Positions 1-5,715 of a stretch of 8,483 bases of DNA are shown here, piece by piece. The stretch's first letter is position 1. Each line of letters opens with the position of its first letter. Origin of the DNA: an uncultured Emergencia sp. GTDB taxonomy: Bacteria > Bacillota > Clostridia > Peptostreptococcales > Anaerovoracaceae. A program made the translations under genes and the position numbers. The notes below the pieces were generated by a model. That model saw only the letters and a list, made by a program, of their open reading frames with translations, was not told where the DNA came from and searched no databases. The stretch spans positions 1-8,483 of the forward strand of contig CALLDR010000022.1 of NCBI GenBank assembly GCA_937997955.1, read 5' to 3'.

Positions 1-232
1 ATGGTTTCGTATTCTGTCGTTGCCTCGGCAGATTTACGAAACCTCAGGCCAGATTTTAGCAAGATGGTTTCGTATTTTGTCGGCATCTCGGCAGATTTAC
101 GAAACCTCAGGCCAGATTACAGCAGGATGGTTTCGTATTCTGTCATCGTCTCGGCGGATTTACGAAACCTCAGGCCGGATTTCAGTTGGATCGTTTCGTA
201 TTCTGCCATCGTCTCGGCGATTTTACGAAACC
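1..232. repeat. 63-bp tandem repeat array, four copies, each with an inverted arm pair
   Basis: Four head-to-tail copies start at 1, 64, 127 and 190 with no indels between them. The left window edge cuts the array, so more copies may lie upstream. Copies 1-3 are nearly identical; copy 4 is degenerate and similarity stops near 232. Each unit has a left arm GGTTTCGTA (3-11, 66-74, 129-137; CGTTTCGTA at 192-200) and a perfect reverse complement TACGAAACC (35-43, 98-106, 161-169, 224-232). In RNA, copies 1-3 could fold as a 9-bp stem, a 1x2 internal loop, a 4-bp inner stem (13-16 with 29-32 in copy 1) and a 12-nt loop. Arms of adjacent copies can also pair, giving a second exclusive register. The array is open in two plus-strand frames, but no RBS or gene-like protein is evident. 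Its function is unknown. A binding-site array, a structured RNA or an inert minisatellite all fit. Confidence 0.9.
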
Positions 233-291
233 CACTGCTTTACACACCCCGCCTTATTTGTTCCGATCCCGGAGAAATTTTCACGTTTTAG

Positions 292-336
292 CTCCGCGGC
301 ATACTTGAAATCAGGTTGACGAATCGCCGCGCGGAG
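292..336. promoter_or_regulatory. candidate dyad around the -35 box of the regulator promoter
   Basis: CTCCGCG (292-298) is the exact reverse complement of CGCGGAG (330-336). The right arm lies between the -35 and -10 boxes of the promoter at 316-345, and the left arm lies just upstream of the -35. This placement would suit an operator, perhaps for autoregulation. The arms are only 7 bp and GC-rich, and are separated by 31 bp, so chance is a real alternative. Confidence 0.25.
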
Positions 337-345
337 GGTTATGAT
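316..345 (+). promoter_or_regulatory. sigma-A type promoter for the two-component genes
   Basis: TTGACG (316-321) and TATGAT (340-345) are separated by 18 bp; each box differs from consensus by one base. Transcription would start near 352, leaving a leader of about 55 nt before the regulator ATG at 408. No other match of this quality was seen between the repeat array and the gene, so this is the likely source of the regulator-kinase transcript. Confidence 0.7.
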
Positions 346-407
346 AGTAGCAGCTGCAAAAAGACAGAGGGGCGCTTTTCAGTGGCCTCGAGCAGAGAGG
401 TGAGGTT

Positions 408-1244
408 ATGACAAAGATTTTGATCGCGGAAGATGACCGGCAGCTTTCCGAAGGTATTCGGCTGAGCCTGAGGGAAGGGGACCGGACGTTTTTCCAGTGC
501 TATACAGTGGCGGATGCCGCGCGGACGGTCAGAAGGGAACAGCCGCAGCTGGTGATTCTGGACGTAAACTTTCCAGACGGCAGCGGCCTGGAGCTGCTGC
601 GGCAGATCCGGGCAGAAGGGCTTTCCTGCAGGGTTATCCTGCTGACGGCCAACAACATGGAGGCGGACATCGTAACCGGCCTGGAATCAGGAGCCGACGA
701 CTATATCACAAAGCCTTTCAGCCTGATGGTTCTGCGGGCCAGAGTGGCCGTCCAGCTGAGAAATGGGGCGGCGGCCGGCGGGAGGCAGAGAGGGACTGGG
801 CCCGATCTGGACGACGGCAGGTTCTACTTTGACTTTTCACGCATGATTTTCCGGGTAAACGGCGAGCTGGTGGAGCTGAGCAAAACGGAGGCCCGCTGTC
901 TTCGCATTCTGACGGAAAACCGGGGCAGAACCGTGACACGGGAGCTTTTGATCGACAGCATCTGGGACGGAGACAGCCAGTACGTGGACGGACACGCTTT
1001 GACGGTGACTGTCAAGCGGCTGCGGGATAAGCTGGGCGAAGACGGATCAGAGCCCCGGTATTTGAAGACCGTCTACGGCATCGGATATCGGTTCACCGGC
1101 GAGGACCGTCTCAGTGGCCAGGCTGGTTCCGCCAGTGAAGGCCGTTCTGCCAGTGAAGGCCGTTCCGCCGGGGAGGGGCGTCGTGCAGATAAAGAACAGT
1201 TCACCGGAGAAGACCGGCCCGCCGGCCGGGGAGCGGGACGATGA
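408..1244 (+). CDS. OmpR/PhoB-family response regulator with a repeat-built C-terminal tail
   Basis: This is a DNA-binding response regulator, expected to be phosphorylated by the kinase encoded just downstream. The receiver domain is about residues 1-118: acidic pocket E8, D9 and D10, phospho-acceptor D52 in LVILDVN, T80 and K102 (TKPF). A winged-helix domain follows at about 135-229, ending in the usual GIGYRF. Family members generally stop a few residues after that point, near 225-235. This one runs on to 278 with a tail of six-residue units rich in Gly, Ser, Arg and Glu (FTGEDR, SASEGR twice, SAGEGR, FTGEDR again). The ATG at 408 is preceded by the purine-rich AGAGAGGTGAGG, and the protein begins as the family does (MTKILIAEDD). 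Its stop overlaps the kinase start by 4 bp (ATGA), implying translational coupling. The ABC transporter genes at 2347-5515 are the likeliest target, by context. Family assignment is firm; target and signal are inferred. Confidence 0.95.
   Translation: MTKILIAEDDRQLSEGIRLSLREGDRTFFQCYTVADAARTVRREQPQLVILDVNFPDGSGLELLRQIRAEGLSCRVILLTANNMEADIVTGLESGADDYITKPFSLMVLRARVAVQLRNGAAAGGRQRGTGPDLDDGRFYFDFSRMIFRVNGELVELSKTEARCLRILTENRGRTVTRELLIDSIWDGDSQYVDGHALTVTVKRLRDKLGEDGSEPRYLKTVYGIGYRFTGEDRLSGQAGSASEGRSASEGRSAGEGRRADKEQFTGEDRPAGRGAGR
1092..1235 (+). repeat. degenerate 18-bp tandem repeat inside the regulator gene
   Basis: From 1092 the coding sequence can be read as eight in-frame 18-bp units. The three central ones (1128-1145, 1146-1163, 1164-1181) are clear copies encoding SASEGR, SASEGR and SAGEGR; the first two differ at one base. 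The sixth unit after the first restores FTGEDR: 1092-1108 and 1200-1216 match at 15 of 17 bases, 108 bp apart, which is 6 x 18. Other units are much more diverged. Slipped-strand expansion beginning at the end of the winged-helix domain is the simplest explanation. Confidence 0.75.
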
Positions 1245-2167
1245 TCTGGCTGGTATGGATCCTGGCGGCGGCTTCGGCGGCGCTGGCAGCGGCAGTCATA
1301 TACGAGAAGAGGCGGCAGAGGAGGACACTGCAACGGCTGAAGCACATGCTGGAGGACGCCAGGAGCGGCCATTTTGAGCCCGGTTCCATGGACGAAAGCC
1401 TGATGTCCGCCATGGAAAACGATATGTGCCAGTTTTTGCAGGAAAGCATGCTGGCGGAGGAAAACCTGCAGACAGAGCGGGATCAGATACAGAAGCTGAT
1501 TTCGGATATTTCCCATCAGACTGTGACGCCCCTTTCCAACATCATGCTGTACAGTCAGCTGCTGGAAGAGGGGCTTGAGGGCATGCCCCAGCAGCCGCAG
1601 GCGGAAGCGGTGCGGAAACAGGCGGAAAAACTGGACTTTTTGATCACGTCTCTGGTCAAGTCCTCACGCCTGGAGACCGGCATCATCAAGACAGAACCGG
1701 TGCCCTGCGACCTTTTCCGCCTGCTGGAATCGGTGGCGGAGCAGGCCGCGGCAAAGGCGGCGGAAAAGGATATCCTGCTGCGCCTGGAAGAACCGGAGGA
1801 GCCGGTTTTGGCCCTTTGCGACGGCAAGTGGACCAGAGAGGCCTGCTTTAACCTTGTGGACAACGCCGTAAAGTACACGGGATCCGGAGGCAGGGTGGAG
1901 CTGTCCGTGACCGGCTATTCCATGTTTGCGCGGATCGACGTGAAGGACAGCGGCAGCGGCATAACCGAGGAGGAGATTCCCAGGATCTTCGGCAGGTTCT
2001 ATCGCAGCCGTCAGGCGGCTCAGGAGGAGGGGGTCGGTCTGGGTCTTTATCTGGCACGTCAGATCGTGGAATGTCAGGGCGGCTACATCAAGGTCACATC
2101 AAAGCCGGGGCAGGGCAGCTGTTTTTCTGTTTTTCTGCCAAAGGTGTCAAATCTGTCAAAGCTGTGA
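1241..2167 (+). CDS. sensor histidine kinase with one N-terminal membrane helix and no extracellular sensor
   Basis: This is a membrane-anchored kinase, the evident partner of the upstream regulator. Residues 2-21 form a single hydrophobic helix followed by a basic stretch (EKRRQRR). A helical linker leads to the dimerisation/phosphoacceptor domain, where H92 lies in SHQTVTP instead of the classical SHELRTP. The ATPase domain has an N box (N204 and N208 in FNLVDNAVKYT), G1 box DSGSGI at 236-241, an F box near 250 (IFGRFYRS) and G2 box GVGLGLY at 264-270. All catalytic elements appear intact. At 308 residues, with no periplasmic-type loop, it cannot sense an external ligand with its own ectodomain. 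It probably senses within or beside the membrane, or through the transporter. The start overlaps the regulator stop (ATGA), and GGGGAG at 1228-1233 sits 7 nt upstream. The kinase assignment is firm; the signal is unknown. Confidence 0.94.
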   Translation: MIWLVWILAAASAALAAAVIYEKRRQRRTLQRLKHMLEDARSGHFEPGSMDESLMSAMENDMCQFLQESMLAEENLQTERDQIQKLISDISHQTVTPLSNIMLYSQLLEEGLEGMPQQPQAEAVRKQAEKLDFLITSLVKSSRLETGIIKTEPVPCDLFRLLESVAEQAAAKAAEKDILLRLEEPEEPVLALCDGKWTREACFNLVDNAVKYTGSGGRVELSVTGYSMFARIDVKDSGSGITEEEIPRIFGRFYRSRQAAQEEGVGLGLYLARQIVECQGGYIKVTSKPGQGSCFSVFLPKVSNLSKL

Positions 2168-2171
2168 GCAG

Positions 2172-2256
2172 AAAACTGCAGCCAGAAAACTGTGATAGGA
2201 AAACTGAAATCAGAACTGTGATCAAAAACCGCGATCAAAGGTATCAAAACTGTGAT
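2172..2256. promoter_or_regulatory. spaced AAAACTG motif series in the kinase-ATPase gap
   Basis: The AT-rich gap after the kinase holds AAAACTG at 2172-2178, 2186-2192, 2200-2206 and 2246-2252, with the variant AGAACTG at 2212-2218. The first three are 14 bp apart. Three copies extend to ACTGTGAT (2189-2196, 2215-2222, 2249-2256), and two of these run into the palindrome TGATCA (2219-2224, 2253-2258). The series ends about 90 bp before the ATPase start, a plausible place for regulator binding sites. It could equally be a decayed low-complexity repeat. No protein has been matched to the motif. Confidence 0.35.
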
Positions 2257-2288
2257 CATTGAGAAACCACTTTGAGAGTTTTCTTCGG

Positions 2289-2321
2289 TATAGTCTGTAT
2301 GAAAGAAACGTACAGACTATA
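2289..2321. promoter_or_regulatory. perfect 11-11-11 inverted repeat before the ABC transporter genes
   Basis: TATAGTCTGTA (2289-2299) and TACAGACTATA (2311-2321) are exact reverse complements separated by 11 bp. The dyad ends 8 bp before the AAAGGAG ribosome binding site of the ATPase gene (2330-2336). Arm centres are 22 bp apart, about two helical turns, which suits a dimeric DNA-binding protein. Possible -10 elements lie in the arms (TATAGT at 2289, TATATT at 2318), but neither has a good -35 at proper spacing, as expected for an activator-dependent promoter. In RNA it would form a hairpin close to the RBS. There is no T-run after it, so it is not an intrinsic terminator. Confidence 0.6.
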
Positions 2322-2346
2322 TTTGTTTGAAAGGAGCTTTTCAGTT

Positions 2347-3039
2347 ATGAGAATATTGGAATGCAGAAACCTGGTCAAGACCTACGGCAGGGGAGAGACT
2401 CTGGTACGAGCGCTGGACGACGTAAGCCTGTCCGCGGAGAAGGGCACGTTTACAGCCATCGTGGGGACCAGCGGCAGCGGCAAGTCCACGCTGCTTCATA
2501 TGCTGGGCGGCCTGGACCGGCCCGACAGCGGCACAGTCCTCGTGGACGGCAGCGATCTGTCAAAGCTGACAGCGGACGAGCTGACCATCTTCCGGCGGAG
2601 AAACATCGGCTTCATCTTCCAGAGCTATAACCTGGTGCCTATGATGAACGTGAAGGAGAATATCCTGCTGCCTCTGGGGCTGGACGGAAAGAAGATCGAC
2701 GAGCCGTTCATCAGCCACGTGATCCAGGTTCTGGGCCTGGAGTCCAAGGTCAATGCCATGCCTTCCAAGCTGTCGGGCGGACAGCAGCAGAGGGTAGCCA
2801 TCGCCAGAGCCCTTGCGGCAAAGCCGTCTGTCATTCTGGCCGACGAGCCGACGGGCAATCTGGACAGCAGGACCAGTCAGGATGTGCTGGGCCTTTTGAA
2901 GGTGACCTGCAAGCAGTTCCATCAGACCATGGTCATGATCACCCACAACGAAGAGATCGCCCAGATGGCGGACCAGATTCTGCGCATTGAAGACGGGCGC
3001 ATCGTCAGCGGAGGCAGCGGAGGTGAGGACCTTGATTAA
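2347..3039 (+). CDS. ABC transporter ATP-binding protein, MacB/LolD/FtsE-like
   Basis: This cytoplasmic ATPase subunit would power the permease encoded immediately downstream. At 230 residues it has the usual length for the family. In order: Walker A GTSGSGKST (40-48), Q-loop Q92 in FIFQSYNLVP, signature LSGGQQQR (142-149), Walker B VILADEP (162-168, with D166 and E167) and H-loop H200. FQSYNLVP and EPTGNLDS are typical of ATPases paired with FtsX/MacB permeases. The ATG at 2347 is chosen because AAAGGAG lies at 2330-2336 and the protein then begins MRILECRNLVKTYG, as relatives do. A longer in-frame TTG start at 2272 would read through the inverted repeat and add 25 non-conserved residues. 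The 3' end overlaps the permease by 8 bp. Regulation by the adjacent two-component system is inferred from gene order and the dyad upstream. The substrate is unknown. Confidence 0.95.
   Translation: MRILECRNLVKTYGRGETLVRALDDVSLSAEKGTFTAIVGTSGSGKSTLLHMLGGLDRPDSGTVLVDGSDLSKLTADELTIFRRRNIGFIFQSYNLVPMMNVKENILLPLGLDGKKIDEPFISHVIQVLGLESKVNAMPSKLSGGQQQRVAIARALAAKPSVILADEPTGNLDSRTSQDVLGLLKVTCKQFHQTMVMITHNEEIAQMADQILRIEDGRIVSGGSGGEDLD
3019..3034 (+). promoter_or_regulatory. RBS that fixes a TTG start for the permease
   Basis: GGAGG (3019-3023), inside the end of the ATPase gene, lies 8 nt before TTG at 3032. The protein then begins MIKVDNRRTM, the kind of N-terminus seen in clostridial FtsX-type permeases. 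The in-frame GTG at 3023 overlaps the GGAGG itself, and the upstream ATG at 2987 would add 15 residues unlike the family. Confidence 0.75.
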
Positions 3040-5515
3040 GGTAGACAACAGAAGGACCATGAGGCTTCTCTCCAGGCGGATCATGGACCATGGCCGCAGC
3101 CGGAATCTGATGGCGGTTTTGGCCATCGTCATGACCACCTTCATGTTCACTGCCCTCTTTACCGCCGCGGCGTCTGTGATCAAGTCGCAGCAGAACCAGG
3201 AGATGCGCATGCTCATGAACCAGAGCCACATATGGGCTGAGGGGCTTTCCCTGGAGCAGCTGGAGCTGCTGTCAAAGGACGAACGGGTAGAAGCCTGCGG
3301 TCGGAGTCGTGTGCTGGGTACGGCAGTCAATGAGCAGCTTGCGGGGGACAGCGTGATCCTCGCCTGGGCGGACGCCAAAGGCGCGGAGGCCGTTCTCTGC
3401 ACGCCGTCGGAGGGCCGTATGCCGGAGAAGGAAAACGAAGCGGCCATGAGCGCCATGACCCTGGATCTGCTGGGGCTTCCCCATGAGCTGGGAACAAAGG
3501 TGCATCTGGCCTACGATACAGGCCATGGCCGGGAGGAGGACGATTTTCTCCTCTGCGGCATCTGGGAAGGAGATCCGCTGGCAGAGGAGCAGCGGATATG
3601 GGTATCGAAGGATTACTGCGGCAGCCATGCGGAGACCGAAGACTACGCCGCCTATCTCTGGCTGGACAGCATCGCAGACCTGTACGGGCAGGAAGACGCT
3701 CTGGCGCTGGAATATGACCTGCTCTCATCGGGAGCGGAGATCGGGGCAAATTCAGCCTATGATTACTTTTCCGAAGACGCCGTGCGCTGGGACCTGGTCT
3801 GCGCGGCTCTTCTGATCATCTTTCTCGCCGGTTATCTGATCATCTACAACGTGTTCCGCATCTCTGTCAGCAGCGACATCCGGGTCTACGGACTGCTGAA
3901 GAACATTGGAACGACAGGAAAGCAGCTGAAGGCGGTGGTGCGCCGCCAGGCACTGGCTCTGTCTCTGGCCGGGATTCCTCTGGGTCTCTGCCTGGGCTGG
4001 CTGGCAGGAAGGGTCATGACGCCTTATCTGCTGTCAGACGGCACAGAGACCGCGGCAGAACCGGTCAGCAGCATGCATCCGCTGATCTTTCTGGCATCGG
4101 CTCTCTTTTCGGCGCTGACGGTCTGGGTGGGCTGCCAGATGCCGGCGCGGATCGTGTCAAAGCTGTCCCCGGTGGAAGCCCTTCGCTTGGGAATGGACGG
4201 CGGCCGCGAGGGCGGATCAAAGGGCGTCGGGCGGATATCCCCTCTGTCCATGGCCCTGTCCGGCTTTCGGAGGGACTGGAAAAAAGCCGTGCTGGTGATC
4301 CTGTCCATGACCTTGTCTCTGGTGCTGATGAACACGGCCTATTCCGTATCAAAGAGCTTTGTCTACGATGCCTTTCTCGATATCTACTCGTCCTATGACT
4401 TTGAGGTATCGGGCCTGACCGATGACCGGCGGACGGCCAGCCTGGAAGCGGTGGAACCTGAGCTGGCTGAAAGACTGGCAGAGCGCGAAGAGGTGGAGGA
4501 ACTGGCGTTGATCTACGATACCGATATCGACCACCAGCTGGACGAAACCGGCTACGGCCATCTGAAATCTATCCTGGAAAAGGCGGAAGAGACCCAGTAT
4601 GTCAGCGCCTCAAAGCTGGAGCAGGAGTGGGCCATGCTGGAAGAGGGCCATTCCCGGGGCCACGTTATGGGGCTGAATCCGGCCGCCTTTGCCCGCATGC
4701 AGTTTCTGGAAGGAACGTATACCTATGAGGACTTCTCTTCAGGGGATTATGTGATTATCGGCGATGCTCCTCACGGCCTGGGCGAATACTATGAAACGGG
4801 AGATACCGTGGAGCTGCGGCTGCCCGGCGGGAAGTCAAAGGTCTACACGGTTCTGGCCGTGGGCTGGATGCCCTACGATCTCACCTATCGGTACGGTGAG
4901 GTTACGGTCTTTGACTGCACCTATTATCTGCCCGAAGAGGAATATCTGGCTCTGGGCGGCAGTCCCAACGCCATGCTGGCGGGGATCGACGTCAGAGACG
5001 GCAGTGAAACGGCGTTTGACCAGTGTCTGGAACAAGAAGCCGCAGGCAGCGGGAAGACGCTGCACATAGAGTCGAGGATGGCGCTGTTGGAGGAGTGCAG
5101 GACCTTTGCGAAAAAGCACTACATGATCTTGGGACTGCTGTCGGCCGTGCTCATGGTCATCGCCGTGCTGAATTTCTTCAGCACCACCTCCGTATCGATC
5201 CTGACGCGGCGGAGAGAGCTGGCCCTGCTGGAGGCCGTGGGCATGACCAGAAAGCAGATTGCGGCCATACTGTCCGCGGAGGGACTGCTGCATCTGGGGG
5301 CGGCGATGCTCCTGGCGGATACTGCCGGCATGGCCGCGATCAGGCCGCTGGTCATGGAGGTGCTGGGAAAGATCTTCTACTTTGACTATCAGATGAGTAT
5401 ACTGCCCAGCCTGCTGGTCCTGCCGGTGACGGCGGCTCTGGCTGTTTTGATCCCGCTGTATTATTTCCGGCGGATCAACCGGGAGACCGTGTCGGAGCGG
5501 CTGCGTACCGCGTGA
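3032..5515 (+). CDS. ABC transporter permease with two FtsX/MacB-type membrane domains
   Basis: This is the membrane subunit of the ABC system, 827 residues from the TTG start. About eight membrane helices can be seen: 26-50, 254-277, 306-328, 348-372, 417-440, 697-720, 744-770 and 788-812. Two large, presumably extracellular domains (about 51-253 and 441-696) follow helices 1 and 5, giving the duplicated layout of helix, ectodomain, three helices. The cytoplasmic coupling segments after helices 2 and 6 both look like FtsX signatures (RVYGLLKNIGTTGKQL near 284-299 and RRRELALLEAVGMTRKQI near 726-743). SPVEALR closes the first half. Such permeases usually work mechanically, pulling lipids, lipoproteins or peptides from the membrane, or transmit a signal; which applies here cannot be read from sequence. 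It is not a BceB-type permease, which has ten helices and one ectodomain. Its 8-bp overlap with the ATPase gene implies coupled translation. Family is sure, substrate unknown. Confidence 0.93.
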   Translation: MIKVDNRRTMRLLSRRIMDHGRSRNLMAVLAIVMTTFMFTALFTAAASVIKSQQNQEMRMLMNQSHIWAEGLSLEQLELLSKDERVEACGRSRVLGTAVNEQLAGDSVILAWADAKGAEAVLCTPSEGRMPEKENEAAMSAMTLDLLGLPHELGTKVHLAYDTGHGREEDDFLLCGIWEGDPLAEEQRIWVSKDYCGSHAETEDYAAYLWLDSIADLYGQEDALALEYDLLSSGAEIGANSAYDYFSEDAVRWDLVCAALLIIFLAGYLIIYNVFRISVSSDIRVYGLLKNIGTTGKQLKAVVRRQALALSLAGIPLGLCLGWLAGRVMTPYLLSDGTETAAEPVSSMHPLIFLASALFSALTVWVGCQMPARIVSKLSPVEALRLGMDGGREGGSKGVGRISPLSMALSGFRRDWKKAVLVILSMTLSLVLMNTAYSVSKSFVYDAFLDIYSSYDFEVSGLTDDRRTASLEAVEPELAERLAEREEVEELALIYDTDIDHQLDETGYGHLKSILEKAEETQYVSASKLEQEWAMLEEGHSRGHVMGLNPAAFARMQFLEGTYTYEDFSSGDYVIIGDAPHGLGEYYETGDTVELRLPGGKSKVYTVLAVGWMPYDLTYRYGEVTVFDCTYYLPEEEYLALGGSPNAMLAGIDVRDGSETAFDQCLEQEAAGSGKTLHIESRMALLEECRTFAKKHYMILGLLSAVLMVIAVLNFFSTTSVSILTRRRELALLEAVGMTRKQIAAILSAEGLLHLGAAMLLADTAGMAAIRPLVMEVLGKIFYFDYQMSILPSLLVLPVTAALAVLIPLYYFRRINRETVSERLRTA

Positions 5516-5651
5516 CCGGCGGGGACGGCGGCCCCTGGGACCGGGCCATTGAGAGCCTGCGCCTTCAGTCTGCCGGGTTTGATTTTGGGCTTTCATTTTT
5601 CATTCTGATTTTTGATTTGGATTTTGCTGTTCTTTTGCGAAATATATCCTT

Positions 5652-5678
5652 TTGCGGGAGGCGTATTAGTGGTACAAT
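5652..5678 (+). promoter_or_regulatory. extended -10 promoter for the aminopeptidase gene
   Basis: TACAAT (5673-5678) is preceded by TG at 5670-5671, giving the extended -10 form TGnTACAAT. TTGCGG (5652-5657) is a weak -35 at a 15-bp spacing. Transcription would begin near 5685, about 30 nt before the ATG at 5716. The rest of the 200-bp gap (5516-5651) is first GC-rich, then T-rich. I see no clear intrinsic terminator for the permease gene there. Confidence 0.6.
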
Positions 5679-5715
5679 AATAGGCAGAGACTGATTCAGA
5701 AAGGATATTGACAAC

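Noticed and set aside
1..232. CRISPR array
   Set aside because: The whole 63-bp unit is conserved between copies; there are no unique spacers of constant length, and no cas gene is in the window.
1..319. Small protein genes reading through the tandem repeat (96 and 99 aa frames)
   Set aside because: Both frames are open simply because the repeat lacks stops in them. No RBS is visible, the proteins are pure translated repeat, and the changes between copies do not favour either frame.
346..407. Riboswitch or attenuator in the regulator leader
   Set aside because: The leader is only about 55 nt with no recognisable aptamer or terminator/antiterminator pair.
2272..2346. N-terminal extension of the ATPase from TTG 2272
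   Set aside because: It lacks an RBS, would translate the 11-11-11 dyad, and adds residues before the conserved family N-terminus. ATG 2347 has AAAGGAG upstream.
2560..3456. 298-aa minus-strand frame across the ATPase and permease genes
   Set aside because: It spans two well-supported overlapping plus-strand genes, has no recognisable domain, and is a codon-bias shadow. The same applies to the 253-aa minus frame at 4835-5596.
2347..5515. Assignment as BceAB
   Set aside because: BceB-type permeases have ten helices and a single ectodomain. This one has about eight helices and two ectodomains in duplicated halves.
5516..5600. Intrinsic terminator after the permease (GGCCC/GGGCC stem near 5529-5548)
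   Set aside because: The 5-bp stem is not followed by a T-run; the T-rich stretch begins about 30 bp later without a stem.
5512..5694. 60-aa frame with a GTGA overlap at the permease stop
   Set aside because: The GTG lacks a well-placed RBS, the frame runs through the T-rich gap and the aminopeptidase promoter, and the product resembles no protein I know.
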